DNA from: Guillardia theta CCMP2712
Lineage: Eukaryota > Cryptophyceae > Pyrenomonadales > Geminigeraceae
Assembly: GCF_000315625.1 (NCBI RefSeq)
Contig: NW_005434657.1
Location: 364,830 to 392,479, forward strand
Length of the DNA: 27,650 nt
Reading direction: 5' to 3'
Shown here: positions 15,426-24,760 of the stretch, one piece after another
Layout: each line of letters starts with the position of its first letter
Numbering within the stretch: the first letter of the stretch is position 1
The notes under the pieces: generated by a model
What the model saw: the letters and a program-made list of their open reading frames with translations, nothing else
What the model was told of the DNA's origin: nothing
Database searches by the model: none
Position numbers and translations under genes: made by a program

Positions 15426-15960
15426 TTGGCGCCGACTCAATGTCAGGTAGGGGGTCCGTGGAATAACGGAGGGTACCGGTGAATTAGTTCACAAAAATAG
15501 GGGTGATTCGACCTAGGGGTGATATCAAGACCGTGAGCAGGATTGGGGGGTGTAGTAGTCAAAGACTTCCTGTACCTTTGGGAGGGGTGGGTGGTGGCGG
15601 GTGACTCACTTTGTCAACATCTACTCTTGTGGTGGGGGTGGTATAGCGGGGGCACGAGAGGGTGATCAGCCATGAAGTGAACCTTTCCGTTAAGTGGGGG
15701 AGTGGGGTGGGTATTACACTTATAAAAAAAAAACTAACATAGTTCCGGAGGAGGGAGGACCCTATGGTATGTTGGCTCTAGGCTACCAATGGGTGGGTGG
15801 AGGGGGTTGATTGATGCACCCGACACAGTGCCGGAGCAGGGGTGGGTACTTCAATAGAGGGGTACGACGGTCGCCCGCTGAGCGGCTGAATTTCTACCTC
15901 TGAGGCGGGTCATTAGTACTATTGGGAGAACTCAAATTGGAAGCCTGCCGCTAAGCATCA

Positions 15961-16009
15961 TTTGAAAATTAGACCAAGGTCACTTTGTTTTTATTGGCTA
16001 ATTTTCAAA
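15961..16009. repeat. 12-bp perfect inverted repeat
   Basis: TTTGAAAATTAG at 15961-15972 is the exact reverse complement of CTAATTTTCAAA at 15998-16009, with a 25-nt loop. The right-hand word occurs again at 18564-18575. Confidence 0.85.
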
Positions 16010-16742
16010 AATTTGGAGATAGAGTGGTGCCTTTCAATACAACACAACAACAGATCGAAAGCGCTCTCTTTCACGAAGTTGTTCACTACCAACACTGTGA
16101 TGAGTAAAACTAAAGGCCGGCAGTACTGTCATCACCCCCCTCCGTGAAAGGCATACAAACTCCGAAGAGTTCTGGTTTCTTACTCCTCGTCCGACCTGTA
16201 CTGGGTGCTAGGTCAGCTATTCTATAAGAGAAGGCATATCAAATTTGGTCATGGTGGTGGGCTGCCCTGTCGCGCACAGAGATCTTTGGTGATTCCCAAA
16301 GGCTCCGTGTCCATTTGCAGAACGAATGGGCACGGCTGGGCCCGGTGGCCGGGCCGGGCAGGTTAAATGATGATAATTGTTTTTATTGACCCAAATTTAT
16401 TTTTTTAATATTTATTTGTCCAAAATATGACGATTAAGATAAATCTTCCTGAAACTTACCGCCTGCTTACTCTTACGAAATGCGACTACCCGACGAAGGA
16501 CGACCATGCTTGTGGAGGAGGGGAAAAGGGCGGGACAAGGAATGAGCACGATGATGATGAAAGAGAGCCATTGTATGGTAGTCCCGACCCTGCAATTTGA
16601 GAGATGCTAGAGTTGGATGTTGGGATTTTTCAGTGTTCACCTTCTGTCACACGGGATTTTGTTTTTCTTGATCACCTACCGGCCAATTCGACTATTCCCC
16701 GCTCTGCGTTTTCTGCAACTCACTAGAGATTTTGTTTGCAGC

Positions 16743-17805
16743 ATGATGTCAAAGATTCTGGCGATTCAAGCGTGCCTGGTGCTCTTCTCGCACTCAGCTT
16801 CTGCGTTTTCCCATCCGAACATGGTGAAAGGATTCAGAGGCGCCAGTGCTCCATCCTTTGCTCGATCAGTATCTCGCAGCCATCCCAGCAATCGCAAGAC
16901 TTCTCCTATCTGCGCCATGGAGATCCCTGATACGTGAGCGAGGAAGGAGAGGAGATGGAGAGCTTGCTGATTGCCTCGCCAGGTACGGATTCGTCATGTC
17001 CACAGCGGCTCTTGCTGCAGGGATGGTGCAATGGAAAGCGATCCAGGTGAAGGAGAGGGAGGTTATTCCAATTTCGAGATGTAACGTGTCGTTGCTCACA
17101 GGTCTCTGTGGCAAGGAAGACGTACGGTGTCCAGTATCCCTCGATGTATGAAGGTGGGGATGCAAAACCTTGCAATCATCCCTGCCCCTTAAAAACCCTG
17201 TCCAGACAAGGAGGACTCGAAGTTCAACTGCGTGCAGAGAGGACATCAGGCAAACTTGTTTTGGGAGCAACTCGTCTGACCTGCTTTTAGAACACCCTTG
17301 AGTATTTGCCGTCGTTCATGACTCTGCTCATGCTGAACGGCCTCATGGTGGGTTCAAGGATTTCTCCTTCAATGAAGGAATGCTGAGTACTGGCAATGAA
17401 GGCTCCAATCTCTACATCCATCCTTGGAATTGTTTGGATCGCCGCAAGAGTTGTGTACATCCTTGGCTACAGGTGACAAACGTGTTCCCTGACGGTTGTG
17501 GCTGTCCGTTGTTCCCCTCTTTCAAGTTTTGTTGTCGTGCGCCTGTTTCTGCATTCACTGCGATCTTTAGTGTTTGGATTTCCTTGTTGTCCATCATCCG
17601 ATCTTGGGCGCATGATTGTTCCATCAGACTCACATCTGATCTGATCTTACTGCTGTGTTTGCTCTGATCTTACCGCTGTGTTTGCAGCCAGGATGGCCCG
17701 CAAGGTCGCCTTCCCGGCGTGATCGTCTCTGGTCTCATCTTCGTCTCGCTCATCTTTGCAACGATGTACAATGGCGTGAAGTTGGCTGGGCTCTTGCCAT
17801 TCTGA
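16743..17805 (+). CDS. Plastid-type-leader MAPEG protein, microsomal glutathione S-transferase 3-like
   Basis: Seven exons close in frame to 597 nt (198 residues): 16743-16933, 16983-17046, 17102-17153, 17206-17249, 17291-17347, 17402-17472, 17688-17805. The MAPEG part (~64-198) starts with YGFVMSTAALAAGMVQWKAI, a first membrane helix. It carries ARKTYGVQYPSMY, the family signature FNCVQRGHQNTLE, and further hydrophobic helices including GLIFVSLIFATMY. MGST3 proteins are membrane glutathione transferases/peroxidases with about four helices. Residues 1-63 are extra: a hydrophobic signal peptide ending SASA, then FSHP and a Ser/Arg-rich, acid-poor stretch, as in bipartite leaders of complex plastids. 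This suggests a plastid or plastid-surrounding membrane location and a role in peroxide or lipid-peroxide handling there (inference). The start ATG is 16743; another ATG follows at once. One intron is GC-AG. Confidence 0.9.
17250..17290 (+). other. Candidate GC-AG intron in the MGST3-like gene
   Basis: The donor reads CAG|GCAAAC, with CTGACCTGCTTTTAG before the acceptor. Removing 41 nt joins GHQ to NTLE and rebuilds the invariant MAPEG motif, so the boundary is well fixed by protein homology. Confidence 0.85.
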
Positions 17806-18230
17806 GAGCCTCGCGCTCGTGGCGCGGCGCCGGAATGATACCCGGCCGGGCGATCCGAGACTGGCCGGGCTGCAAGCCGCGGCCGGGGCCGTGCGCCGAG
17901 CGGTTTGGACTCCGAGGCTCCGAGTCAGTGTCCGAGTTCAATGAACTTAAGCCTGCACACCTTGTCATGTCGCACAACCTTTAGCCGCTGCGACTCGCGG
18001 CTGGGCCGCCAATCGAGTCACGGTTCAGCAGCGGCAGACTGCTGCCGTGCCACCCGGCTGGGCGGCGGCCGGGCGGGCCGCGAGTGAACTTGAGTTCAGA
18101 CTCGGAGTCACGGAGTCCGGCACGGTCCGTCTGAGTCCGAGCCCGGGCCGGGCCAAAGCCTAGTAGTACCAGGCCCCCGGCACTGAGTACTGAGACTCAG
18201 CCTCACTGTGACGGCACTGTGAACTGTGAA
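17806..18230. other. GC-rich non-coding island with repeated GGCCGGGC words
   Basis: Directly after the MGST3-like stop the sequence becomes very GC-rich with many near-palindromic words (CCCGGCCGGGCG, GGCCGGGCTG, GGCGGCCGGGCGGGCC, GCCCGGGCCGGGCC). Similar words occur at 15306-15314, 15392-15402 and 16348-16360. No coding signal is seen. Confidence 0.6.
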
Positions 18231-19233
18231 TACTAGTAGCAGCACTGTACCGTAACCTTCGCATATATTGTTTCTTAATACGATCAATGTAGTAAACTTT
18301 TGTACCTCTATATAGTACAAAAGATAATTATAAGCTTTATCTACTGAAATATTTTGTTTTAATATACAAAACAAACGGCATGGTAATCAATTTGTAAAAA
18401 AATATTTGTACCTTTCCTTTCCATATTATAACTTGGACCTACAAACCTGTACAGAAAATTAAATTATTGCTTTTTATCTATATTATTTTTATAAGCGCGG
18501 ATCTGTCGATGTCATCGGCTGCTGGGATAGTCGAGCTGGCAGGTCTTAATAAGAGATAATTACCTAATTTTCAAATTGAAATAGAAGTTTACCGACAAAA
18601 AATGGAAAATAAATGAAAGATTTCACCTTATATAGAGGAATATGATATTATTGGTGTAGACTAATAACACGTTCAAGGCCAACTTAGGTTAGCCAAGTCG
18701 CGTGAGCGGCAAGCAGCATGTGGAATGGGAGGGGAGGGACAGAGAGGAGGGAACGAGGAGAAGAGAGCCGGGTGCGTGAGGAGAAATGGTTTGAGGATCC
18801 AAATCTGCCAACATGTATGTAGCATCGCTCCCTGCGAGCAATGGCGTTAGAGGTTCATGGAAGCATGGTGTTCGAATGTAGCCATCTCAGTTGGACAGTG
18901 GGGGGAGAATGGTCATGGCTAGAATTGAAGGTGGTTGGGAAGAGGTATGTGTCCATGCAGAATTAAGATGGAAAGATGAAGCAATTGGGGGTAGATTCAA
19001 GAGTGCATGCAGCTTGTCTTGAGAACAGGATTAATATCATTGTTTGAGAATGGCGATTTGCTTTCATATTTTCTGATCCCTGAATCATCTCTTGCTGGCT
19101 TTGGGGAACTCACGACCATATCTTGTTTCAGGTCATATTTTCACGCCTTGTGGCCAAGGTTGATGTTCTGATCGGGATTGGCACGTGATCCCTGGACCAG
19201 AAACTTCCTTATCCACTGCATATCCCTACCAAG
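18231..19233. other. AT-rich block followed by ordinary intergenic sequence before beta-COP
   Basis: From about 18231 to 18700 the sequence is clearly AT-rich, in sharp contrast to the preceding island. From 18700 to 19233 the composition is normal; this must include the beta-COP promoter and 5' UTR. The stretch TATCTTGTTTCAG just before 19133 could be the 3' end of a 5'-UTR intron, but I cannot show its donor. Confidence 0.55.
18297..18323. repeat. 9-bp inverted repeat (hairpin)
   Basis: CTTTTGTAC at 18297-18305 and GTACAAAAG at 18315-18323 are perfect reverse complements around a 9-nt AT-rich loop, in the AT-rich block downstream of the MGST3-like gene. A function as 3'-end signal is possible but unproven. 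Confidence 0.7.
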
Positions 19234-22089
19234 ATGGCGATGGCTATGGAAAAGCAGTGTACCTTTCTTATCTTCGATGACAGTGTTCAACGAGCTGAAG
19301 TAGATGAGCTCAAAGCGGGGCTGGAAAACAGCGATGTAAGTGTCAAGGTTGCAACCATGAAGAAGATTGTGCTTCTGATGATGAACGGGGAGCAACTCGG
19401 CGACCTTCTCATGGACGTGATCAAGTTTGTGGTTCCCAATGAAGACAAGGGACTCAAGAAGCTCCTCTACCTGTACCTCGAAGCCGTGGAAAAGAGAGGA
19501 AGAGACGGAAATCTGCTCCTGCCGATGATTTTGATTTGTAACATGATCCGCAATGATTTGAATCATCCCAATGAGTTTGTGAGGGGCTCTGCGTTGCGCT
19601 TCTTGAGCAAAATCCGCGAAAAGGATATTCTTGAGCCGCTAGTTTCATCTTTGAGAGCGAATCTCGAGCATCGCCATAGCTATGTTCGAAGGAATGCTGT
19701 TCTTGCCATCTACAACACCTACAAGTGCTTTGAAGATTTGATGCCTGACGCACCAGAACTCATCGGTGAATTTATTGACGGGGAGAACGATGTGTCTGCG
19801 AAAAGGAATGCTTTTGTTATGCTTTGCAACTGCGACCAAGAAAGGGCGGTACAATATCAGCTGGGCGTCATCGACACCATTAACTCCATGGGCGATATTG
19901 TGCAGCTCGTGATGTTGGAACTTATTCGCAAAGTTTGCCGTCAGGATCCCTTCCAGAAGAGCAAGTATGTCCGTGCAGTCTTCAACCTCCAGAGCTCTGC
20001 TTCGAATTCTGTGGCCTTTGAATGTGCTTCCACTCTCGTTTCTCTCTCGAGTGCCCAAACCGCCGTGAGAACCGCCGTGCAGGCATACTGTAACTTGCTC
20101 AGCACTCACAGCGACAACAACGTCAAGCTCATTGTTCTCGATAAGTTGAAAGATCTTCAACAAAAGCATCCCGAAGTATTGAAGACGCTCATCATGGATA
20201 TTATTCGTGGACTTGCTTCGCCCAACATCGACATCCGCAAGAAGGTCTTGGATTTGGTGATGGAGCTCGTGAGCCCTAGCAGCATCGACGAAGTTATTGC
20301 TGTTCTCAAGAAGGAGATTGCCAAAACTCAGCACACAGACACGGAGAAAGCACCTGAATACCGTCAAATGCTGATTCAGGCAATCCACAACTGCGTGATC
20401 AAGTTCCCAGAAATCGCTGGAAATGTTGTTCATGTCCTTATCGATTTCTTGGACGACTCGAATGCTACTTCGGCGTCTGATGTGGTTCTGTTCATGCGAG
20501 AAGTGGTTGAGACATACCCCAAACTTCGTGAGCTGGTTGTCCATAAGCTTGTGGAATACTTCCCAACTATGAAGGTTGCTAAGGTCTATCGCGTTGCTCT
20601 GTGGATTCTTTCCGAATATTGCCGAACGGAAGCGGAGATCAAAGCAGCTTACGATGTCGTGAAACAGTCCATTGGTAGTGTCCCTTTCATCGACGAGAAC
20701 ACTCTCGAGGCGGCTATCAACACAGCGGCTGCTGAACACAAGCACACTTCTCCTGCTGTGCTTGCGGATGGAACATATGCCTCACAGTCGGGCATCGGAG
20801 CGAATCTTCAGATCGGCAAGGACGAACCCCCATCGTTGCGCAACTTGCTGATCGGAGGAGACTTCTATGTTGCTGCCGTTACAGCGTCTTCACTCGCCAA
20901 GCTCATCATGCGGATCTCGTCCTTGTCAGGAACATCTGGGGAACTAGTGAACCAGTGGAGCGCTGAAGTCATCGCCATCATCTGCAGCATTGTGAAGCTG
21001 GGCAACTACGGTATCACCCCGAACAAGATGGATGATGACTGCACCGAACGCTTGTGGTTGTGCCTGATGATGCTGAGCGACCCCTACAACAAGCAGATGC
21101 AGGAGATTTGGAACGAGAAGTGCAGGAACTCCTACTCTCAGCTCCTGGTTGAAAAGCAGAAGGTGTTGACAGAGGAGCAGCAGGAATCGAAGGAGGAGGC
21201 CAAGAAGTTCAAAGCGCATGCGGATGATCTTATTAGCTTCAGGCAGCTTCGGGGTAAAGGAGCAATCATCACGGAGATCGAAGACGAGGATGCGTTGGAT
21301 CTCTCCAGAGCAACGGGCGCTGCCGAGGAAGAGGACTTTGGATCAAGGCTGAAGAGGGTCACGCAGCTCACTGGCCTTTCCGATGCCGTGTATGCAGAGG
21401 CTGTCGTGACTGTGCACGATTATGATATCGTCCTTGACGTCCTGGTCATCAACCAGCTGAACGAACATCTTAACAACCTCTGCCTTGAGCTGTCAACTGT
21501 CGGGGACCTCAAGCTCTGCGAAAGGCCCCAGACTTATGCCCTGGCTCCCCATGCTCAGCTCAACATCAGGGCGAACATCAAGGTTTCCTCCACAGAGACT
21601 GGAATCATCTATGGAAACATCGTCTACGACCTTGGACAAGGAACTGGAACGGACTCGAACGCCAGGGACGCTCAGAACATGGTCATCTTGAATGACATCC
21701 ACATCGACATCATGGACTACATCACTCCTGCCCACTGCTCCCTCCTGCAGTTTCGGCAGATGTGGGCTGAATTCGAGTGGGAGAACAAGGTGGCGGTCAA
21801 CACTTCGATCATTGACCCTGTCAAGTACCTCCGTCACATCGTCTCATGCACCAACATGCAGTGCCTGACACACATCGACGATGATTCTGGGGATTGCGGC
21901 TTCTTGGCGGCTAACCTGTACGCAAAATCTATCTTTGGCGAAGACGCGCTGGTGAACGTTAGCATCGAGAAGCAGAGGGACGGAGCTCTCAGTGGCAACT
22001 TGCGTATCAGGAGCAAGACTCAGGGCATCGCACTCAGCCTCGGGGACAAGATCACTCTCAAGCAGAAGAGCATCGAAACGTCCAAGTGA
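19234..22089 (+). CDS. Coatomer subunit beta (beta-COP), intronless
   Basis: A single 951-residue open frame, close to the usual ~950 for the family. The N-terminal two-thirds is an adaptin-like helical solenoid (residues ~15-530), with runs such as DVSVKVATMKKIVLLMMNGE, LNHPNEFVRGSALRFLSKI and HRHSYVRRNAVLAIYNTYK. The conserved beta-COP C-terminal domain is at ~665-810 (VVTVHDYDIVLDVLVINQL, LCLELSTVGDLKLCERP) and the appendage platform domain at ~815-945. Beta-COP is part of the COPI F-subcomplex that coats Golgi vesicles for retrograde transport to the ER and binds ARF1-GTP. ATG at 19234 gives MAMAMEKQCTFLIFDD; in-frame ATGs at 19240 and 19246 are alternatives. Unlike its neighbours it has no intron in the coding region. 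Confidence 0.98.
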   Translation: MAMAMEKQCTFLIFDDSVQRAEVDELKAGLENSDVSVKVATMKKIVLLMMNGEQLGDLLMDVIKFVVPNEDKGLKKLLYLYLEAVEKRGRDGNLLLPMILICNMIRNDLNHPNEFVRGSALRFLSKIREKDILEPLVSSLRANLEHRHSYVRRNAVLAIYNTYKCFEDLMPDAPELIGEFIDGENDVSAKRNAFVMLCNCDQERAVQYQLGVIDTINSMGDIVQLVMLELIRKVCRQDPFQKSKYVRAVFNLQSSASNSVAFECASTLVSLSSAQTAVRTAVQAYCNLLSTHSDNNVKLIVLDKLKDLQQKHPEVLKTLIMDIIRGLASPNIDIRKKVLDLVMELVSPSSIDEVIAVLKKEIAKTQHTDTEKAPEYRQMLIQAIHNCVIKFPEIAGNVVHVLIDFLDDSNATSASDVVLFMREVVETYPKLRELVVHKLVEYFPTMKVAKVYRVALWILSEYCRTEAEIKAAYDVVKQSIGSVPFIDENTLEAAINTAAAEHKHTSPAVLADGTYASQSGIGANLQIGKDEPPSLRNLLIGGDFYVAAVTASSLAKLIMRISSLSGTSGELVNQWSAEVIAIICSIVKLGNYGITPNKMDDDCTERLWLCLMMLSDPYNKQMQEIWNEKCRNSYSQLLVEKQKVLTEEQQESKEEAKKFKAHADDLISFRQLRGKGAIITEIEDEDALDLSRATGAAEEEDFGSRLKRVTQLTGLSDAVYAEAVVTVHDYDIVLDVLVINQLNEHLNNLCLELSTVGDLKLCERPQTYALAPHAQLNIRANIKVSSTETGIIYGNIVYDLGQGTGTDSNARDAQNMVILNDIHIDIMDYITPAHCSLLQFRQMWAEFEWENKVAVNTSIIDPVKYLRHIVSCTNMQCLTHIDDDSGDCGFLAANLYAKSIFGEDALVNVSIEKQRDGALSGNLRIRSKTQGIALSLGDKITLKQKSIETSK

Positions 22090-22399
22090 AGTCAGAGGTG
22101 AGAGGGCTCGTGCTGATCTCGCTGAGAGGAAGCATCTTCGACGTGGGCGTTCTCGCTTGCGACGAGGATGTTGGCGGAAGATGAGGAGAGGTTTTCTTGT
22201 CTCCCAACTTGTAAGTCTTGAGAGATTTGAATGGACATTTATTGATACACTCCGTTCCTGTTGCCTGCTCACTTCACCTACCTCGTCTCATGCTCTACTC
22301 TGCTAAATTGCTTCGATTCATATATACATCAAAATTAGACATCAGCATTCCTGTCACAATGGTCGTATCAACCCCTCAGACACCACCTCCTTCACACGT

Positions 22400-22469
22400 A
22401 CACACGGCATCACTACCTTCATGAACACACGGCATCACTACCTTCACGAACACACGGCATCACTACATC
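22400..22469. repeat. 25-bp minisatellite, 2.8 copies
   Basis: Units start ACACACGGCATCACTACCTT at 22400, 22425 and 22450; units 1 and 2 differ at one base. It lies about 310 bp after the beta-COP stop. Confidence 0.95.
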
Positions 22470-22815
22470 GAAGAAGAGAAGAATAGCATACCCTCATGTC
22501 TAGCAGGGAGGGAAACTCTAGCTGCGATCGTACTATCAGCAACAATCTTTTCCTCAACACTGACATCAGATGTAATCGTCATCTCGTCCATAGTAACAGC
22601 TCTCACAGTCGAGCACATCGTAATACATGGCAGGTATGGAACGAACCAAAAACACGGAGCACCAGGCAAGACAACACTGACTACCATCCGCAACACAGAC
22701 TCATCTCATCATCCTCCATGTCAAGATGAAACAAATCTACAGGCAGACTATCTTTCCACTTGATCAACTCCCATGAAACGAGACAGCATACACTCTTCCT
22801 ATCATGGCTGTGCGC

Positions 22816-22850
22816 TTTTTTTTCCCCCCCCCCCCCCCCCCCCCCCCCCC
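22816..22850. repeat. T8 followed by C27 homopolymer tract
   Basis: Eight T at 22816-22823 run straight into 27 C at 22824-22850. The exact length is likely variable and prone to sequencing error. Confidence 0.95.
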
Positions 22851-22945
22851 ACCAATCTGACCCTCCCGCCCTTCATCGTTAGCTTCATCCCGCACAGACC
22901 CTCCTTTCTTTGCTTTCGTTGGCTTTGCTTCCAGCTCGGATCCCT

Positions 22946-23022
22946 CTTCTCTTGCGTTCTTTCATCCCTCCCCCCTCTTCTCTTGCGTTCTTTCCTCTCT
23001 CCTCCATCTTCTCTTGCGTTCT
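22946..23022. repeat. 31-bp minisatellite, three copies
   Basis: The 15-mer CTTCTCTTGCGTTCT occurs at 22946-22960, 22977-22991 and 23008-23022, exactly 31 bp apart, with pyrimidine-rich sequence between. Confidence 0.92.
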
Positions 23023-23439
23023 GTCCTCCTTCCTGCACCTCCTTTGTGCCTCCTACTCGCTTTCCCGACATCATCAGGTAGAATCCTTCTCGCGCCCCCA
23101 AGTCTGCTGCATGTCTTGTTGTCTTTCCTACTTAAAGAAGTCTCCTTCCTTGTTTCTGTGCTCTGTCTGTTCAGGTATATTCATTTCTCTCGCTCATGCT
23201 GACAACAATTTTCAATGCAGTCCAAGTGGCATGACTGTCGCACCTCTCTTGTTATTTCTTCGCGTCCAAGAATTCCCTCCCCGTGGCAAAATATTTCATA
23301 CCTCTTCCCCATCAAACCATCCCTTCCACTTCCTCCCCTTCTCTCCCCTACTTACCATCCCTGCCTCCCTACCATCCCTGCCTTCTCCTCTCCTCTTCCT
23401 CTCCTCCATCTTGTATCCGGAGCAGTCACATTGCTGATC

Positions 23440-24760
23440 CCTTACGGACCACCCCACCCTTATTCCCCCGTTATTGTAGATGCCCTCCCCCTCATGATCT
23501 AAACTACCTACCCCTTGATCACATTAACCCCTTCAATCTCTCACGTACCCCTTATTTATACGGTTGATACAGGGGCAAATTGTTCATTTTTGCTCACCCC
23601 TACCCCCTAAAATGCTCTTCCAGTTCTGCATATGTACTACCCCACCCATTAGCTCGAAATCACAGCGCACTTCCACCCCTAGTTTATATCCATATCGCAC
23701 CCCCAGTTTCTAGGACCCTCTATACCAATCTTGACTAGCACTATAGCATAAATCATCCTAATACCCATTGGGGTAGCTCCCTAAGACCTCCTAGGTCTGC
23801 AACTCCAAATCCCACTAAAAACTCTTTTTCTTTTCCGATGGGGGTTCCTACCCCCCACCCCACCCCACCCCACATCACCCCACCACCTTGTGTTTGCAAG
23901 GACCCCCCGTGGGTCTTTCCTACCTCTTCTCGAATTATTTGAGACCACCCCCATGGTACACTACCCTCCCATGGAATGAAACGTACTTACTACCCCCCGC
24001 TAGCTAATCCATGTACCCCCTAGCAACACAATGCTTAAGACAGACGGACCCCCAACTTGGCCCTTAGTACCCTTCCTGCAATCGGACTCAAAGTTGAAAA
24101 ACTGGGGGTAGGGTGGCTGACAAAGAAAGGGTAGGGTGGAGATATAGCTCAGAATTCAAACCATGGATACGTTACATGTAAGGCGCGGAACCCGTACGAT
24201 AACTAATTCTAGAGAGGGGTAGGGGTACTCATCGACGTTACGTCGATTCAAATGTCAGTTGAGCTAAATATGATTAGGACGGGTGGGGTGAACTCTCCAT
24301 GGGGTGGGGTGCTTGTGTGCATTTACGGATTGGTGGGTGGGGTACTTTGACTAGGGGTGATCACATTGGGAACAGCGCTTGAACACGGGTACGCTTTGGT
24401 TACTCCTTCAAACACCCGTGGTTCTAAATTGATCTGGTTGGGTACATGACCGGGTAAAATGAGATATTTTTTTTCGAGGAACCTTAATATGAGGGGTAGT
24501 CCTGTGGTTTAAACCTGAATGCCGAAGGTGAGGGGGTACTGAGGAATCCTGGGGCCGTGGGGGTGGAGTTTGCATACGCTATTGTCAATAGGTGGGGTAC
24601 TTTGAAGTAATATACATGGGTGGGGTACCATCCCCAGAGAAATAATTTTTCACTCAAGACCCTGCCCGTCAAACATTGTCCGACTACGGGTACCAAATAT
24701 ATGAAAAAGGGGGGTACATGTCCCATGTAAAATCAGAGGTATTCGGATATTTGAAATGTT
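23440..24760. other. Strand-biased block pair: C-rich arm then G-rich arm
   Basis: From about 23440 to 24055 the top strand is full of TACCCC, CCACCC and CCCCCT words. From about 24060 to 24760 it is full of GGGGTA, GGTGGGG and GGGTAC words. The word GGTGGGGTACTTTGA occurs twice in the right arm (24336-24350 and 24591-24605). No open frame of note is present. Confidence 0.65.

Larger units (their letters stand above)
14991..16742. other. Intergenic, no gene recognised; G-rich top strand in its first part
   Basis: This lies between two divergently transcribed genes, so it must hold both promoters, but I see no certain TATA box or other element. From about 15080 to 15910 the top strand is rich in runs of G (GGGGTA, GGGTGGG). 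From about 15960 to 16480 it becomes mixed to AT-rich. Short open frames here have no family features. Confidence 0.7.

Noticed and set aside
19645-20745. 366-codon open frame on the reverse strand
   Set aside because: It lies fully opposite the beta-COP coding region and has no family features; it is a shadow of the conserved sense frame.
22400-22469. CRISPR-like array
   Set aside because: Units are directly adjacent 25-bp tandem copies with no spacers, in a eukaryotic context.
22463-22696. Small reverse-strand frame downstream of beta-COP
   Set aside because: 77 codons, no homology I recognise, no convincing splice partner; could be a last exon of an unknown gene but not supportable.
22802-23101. 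Arg/Glu/Gly-rich reverse frame ending in poly-Gly
   Set aside because: It is produced by the pyrimidine-rich minisatellite zone and the C27 run; low complexity without other support.
24136-24165. tRNA-like start (GATATAGCTCAG, resembling an A box)
   Set aside because: No B box, acceptor pairing or anticodon arm follows in the expected distance.
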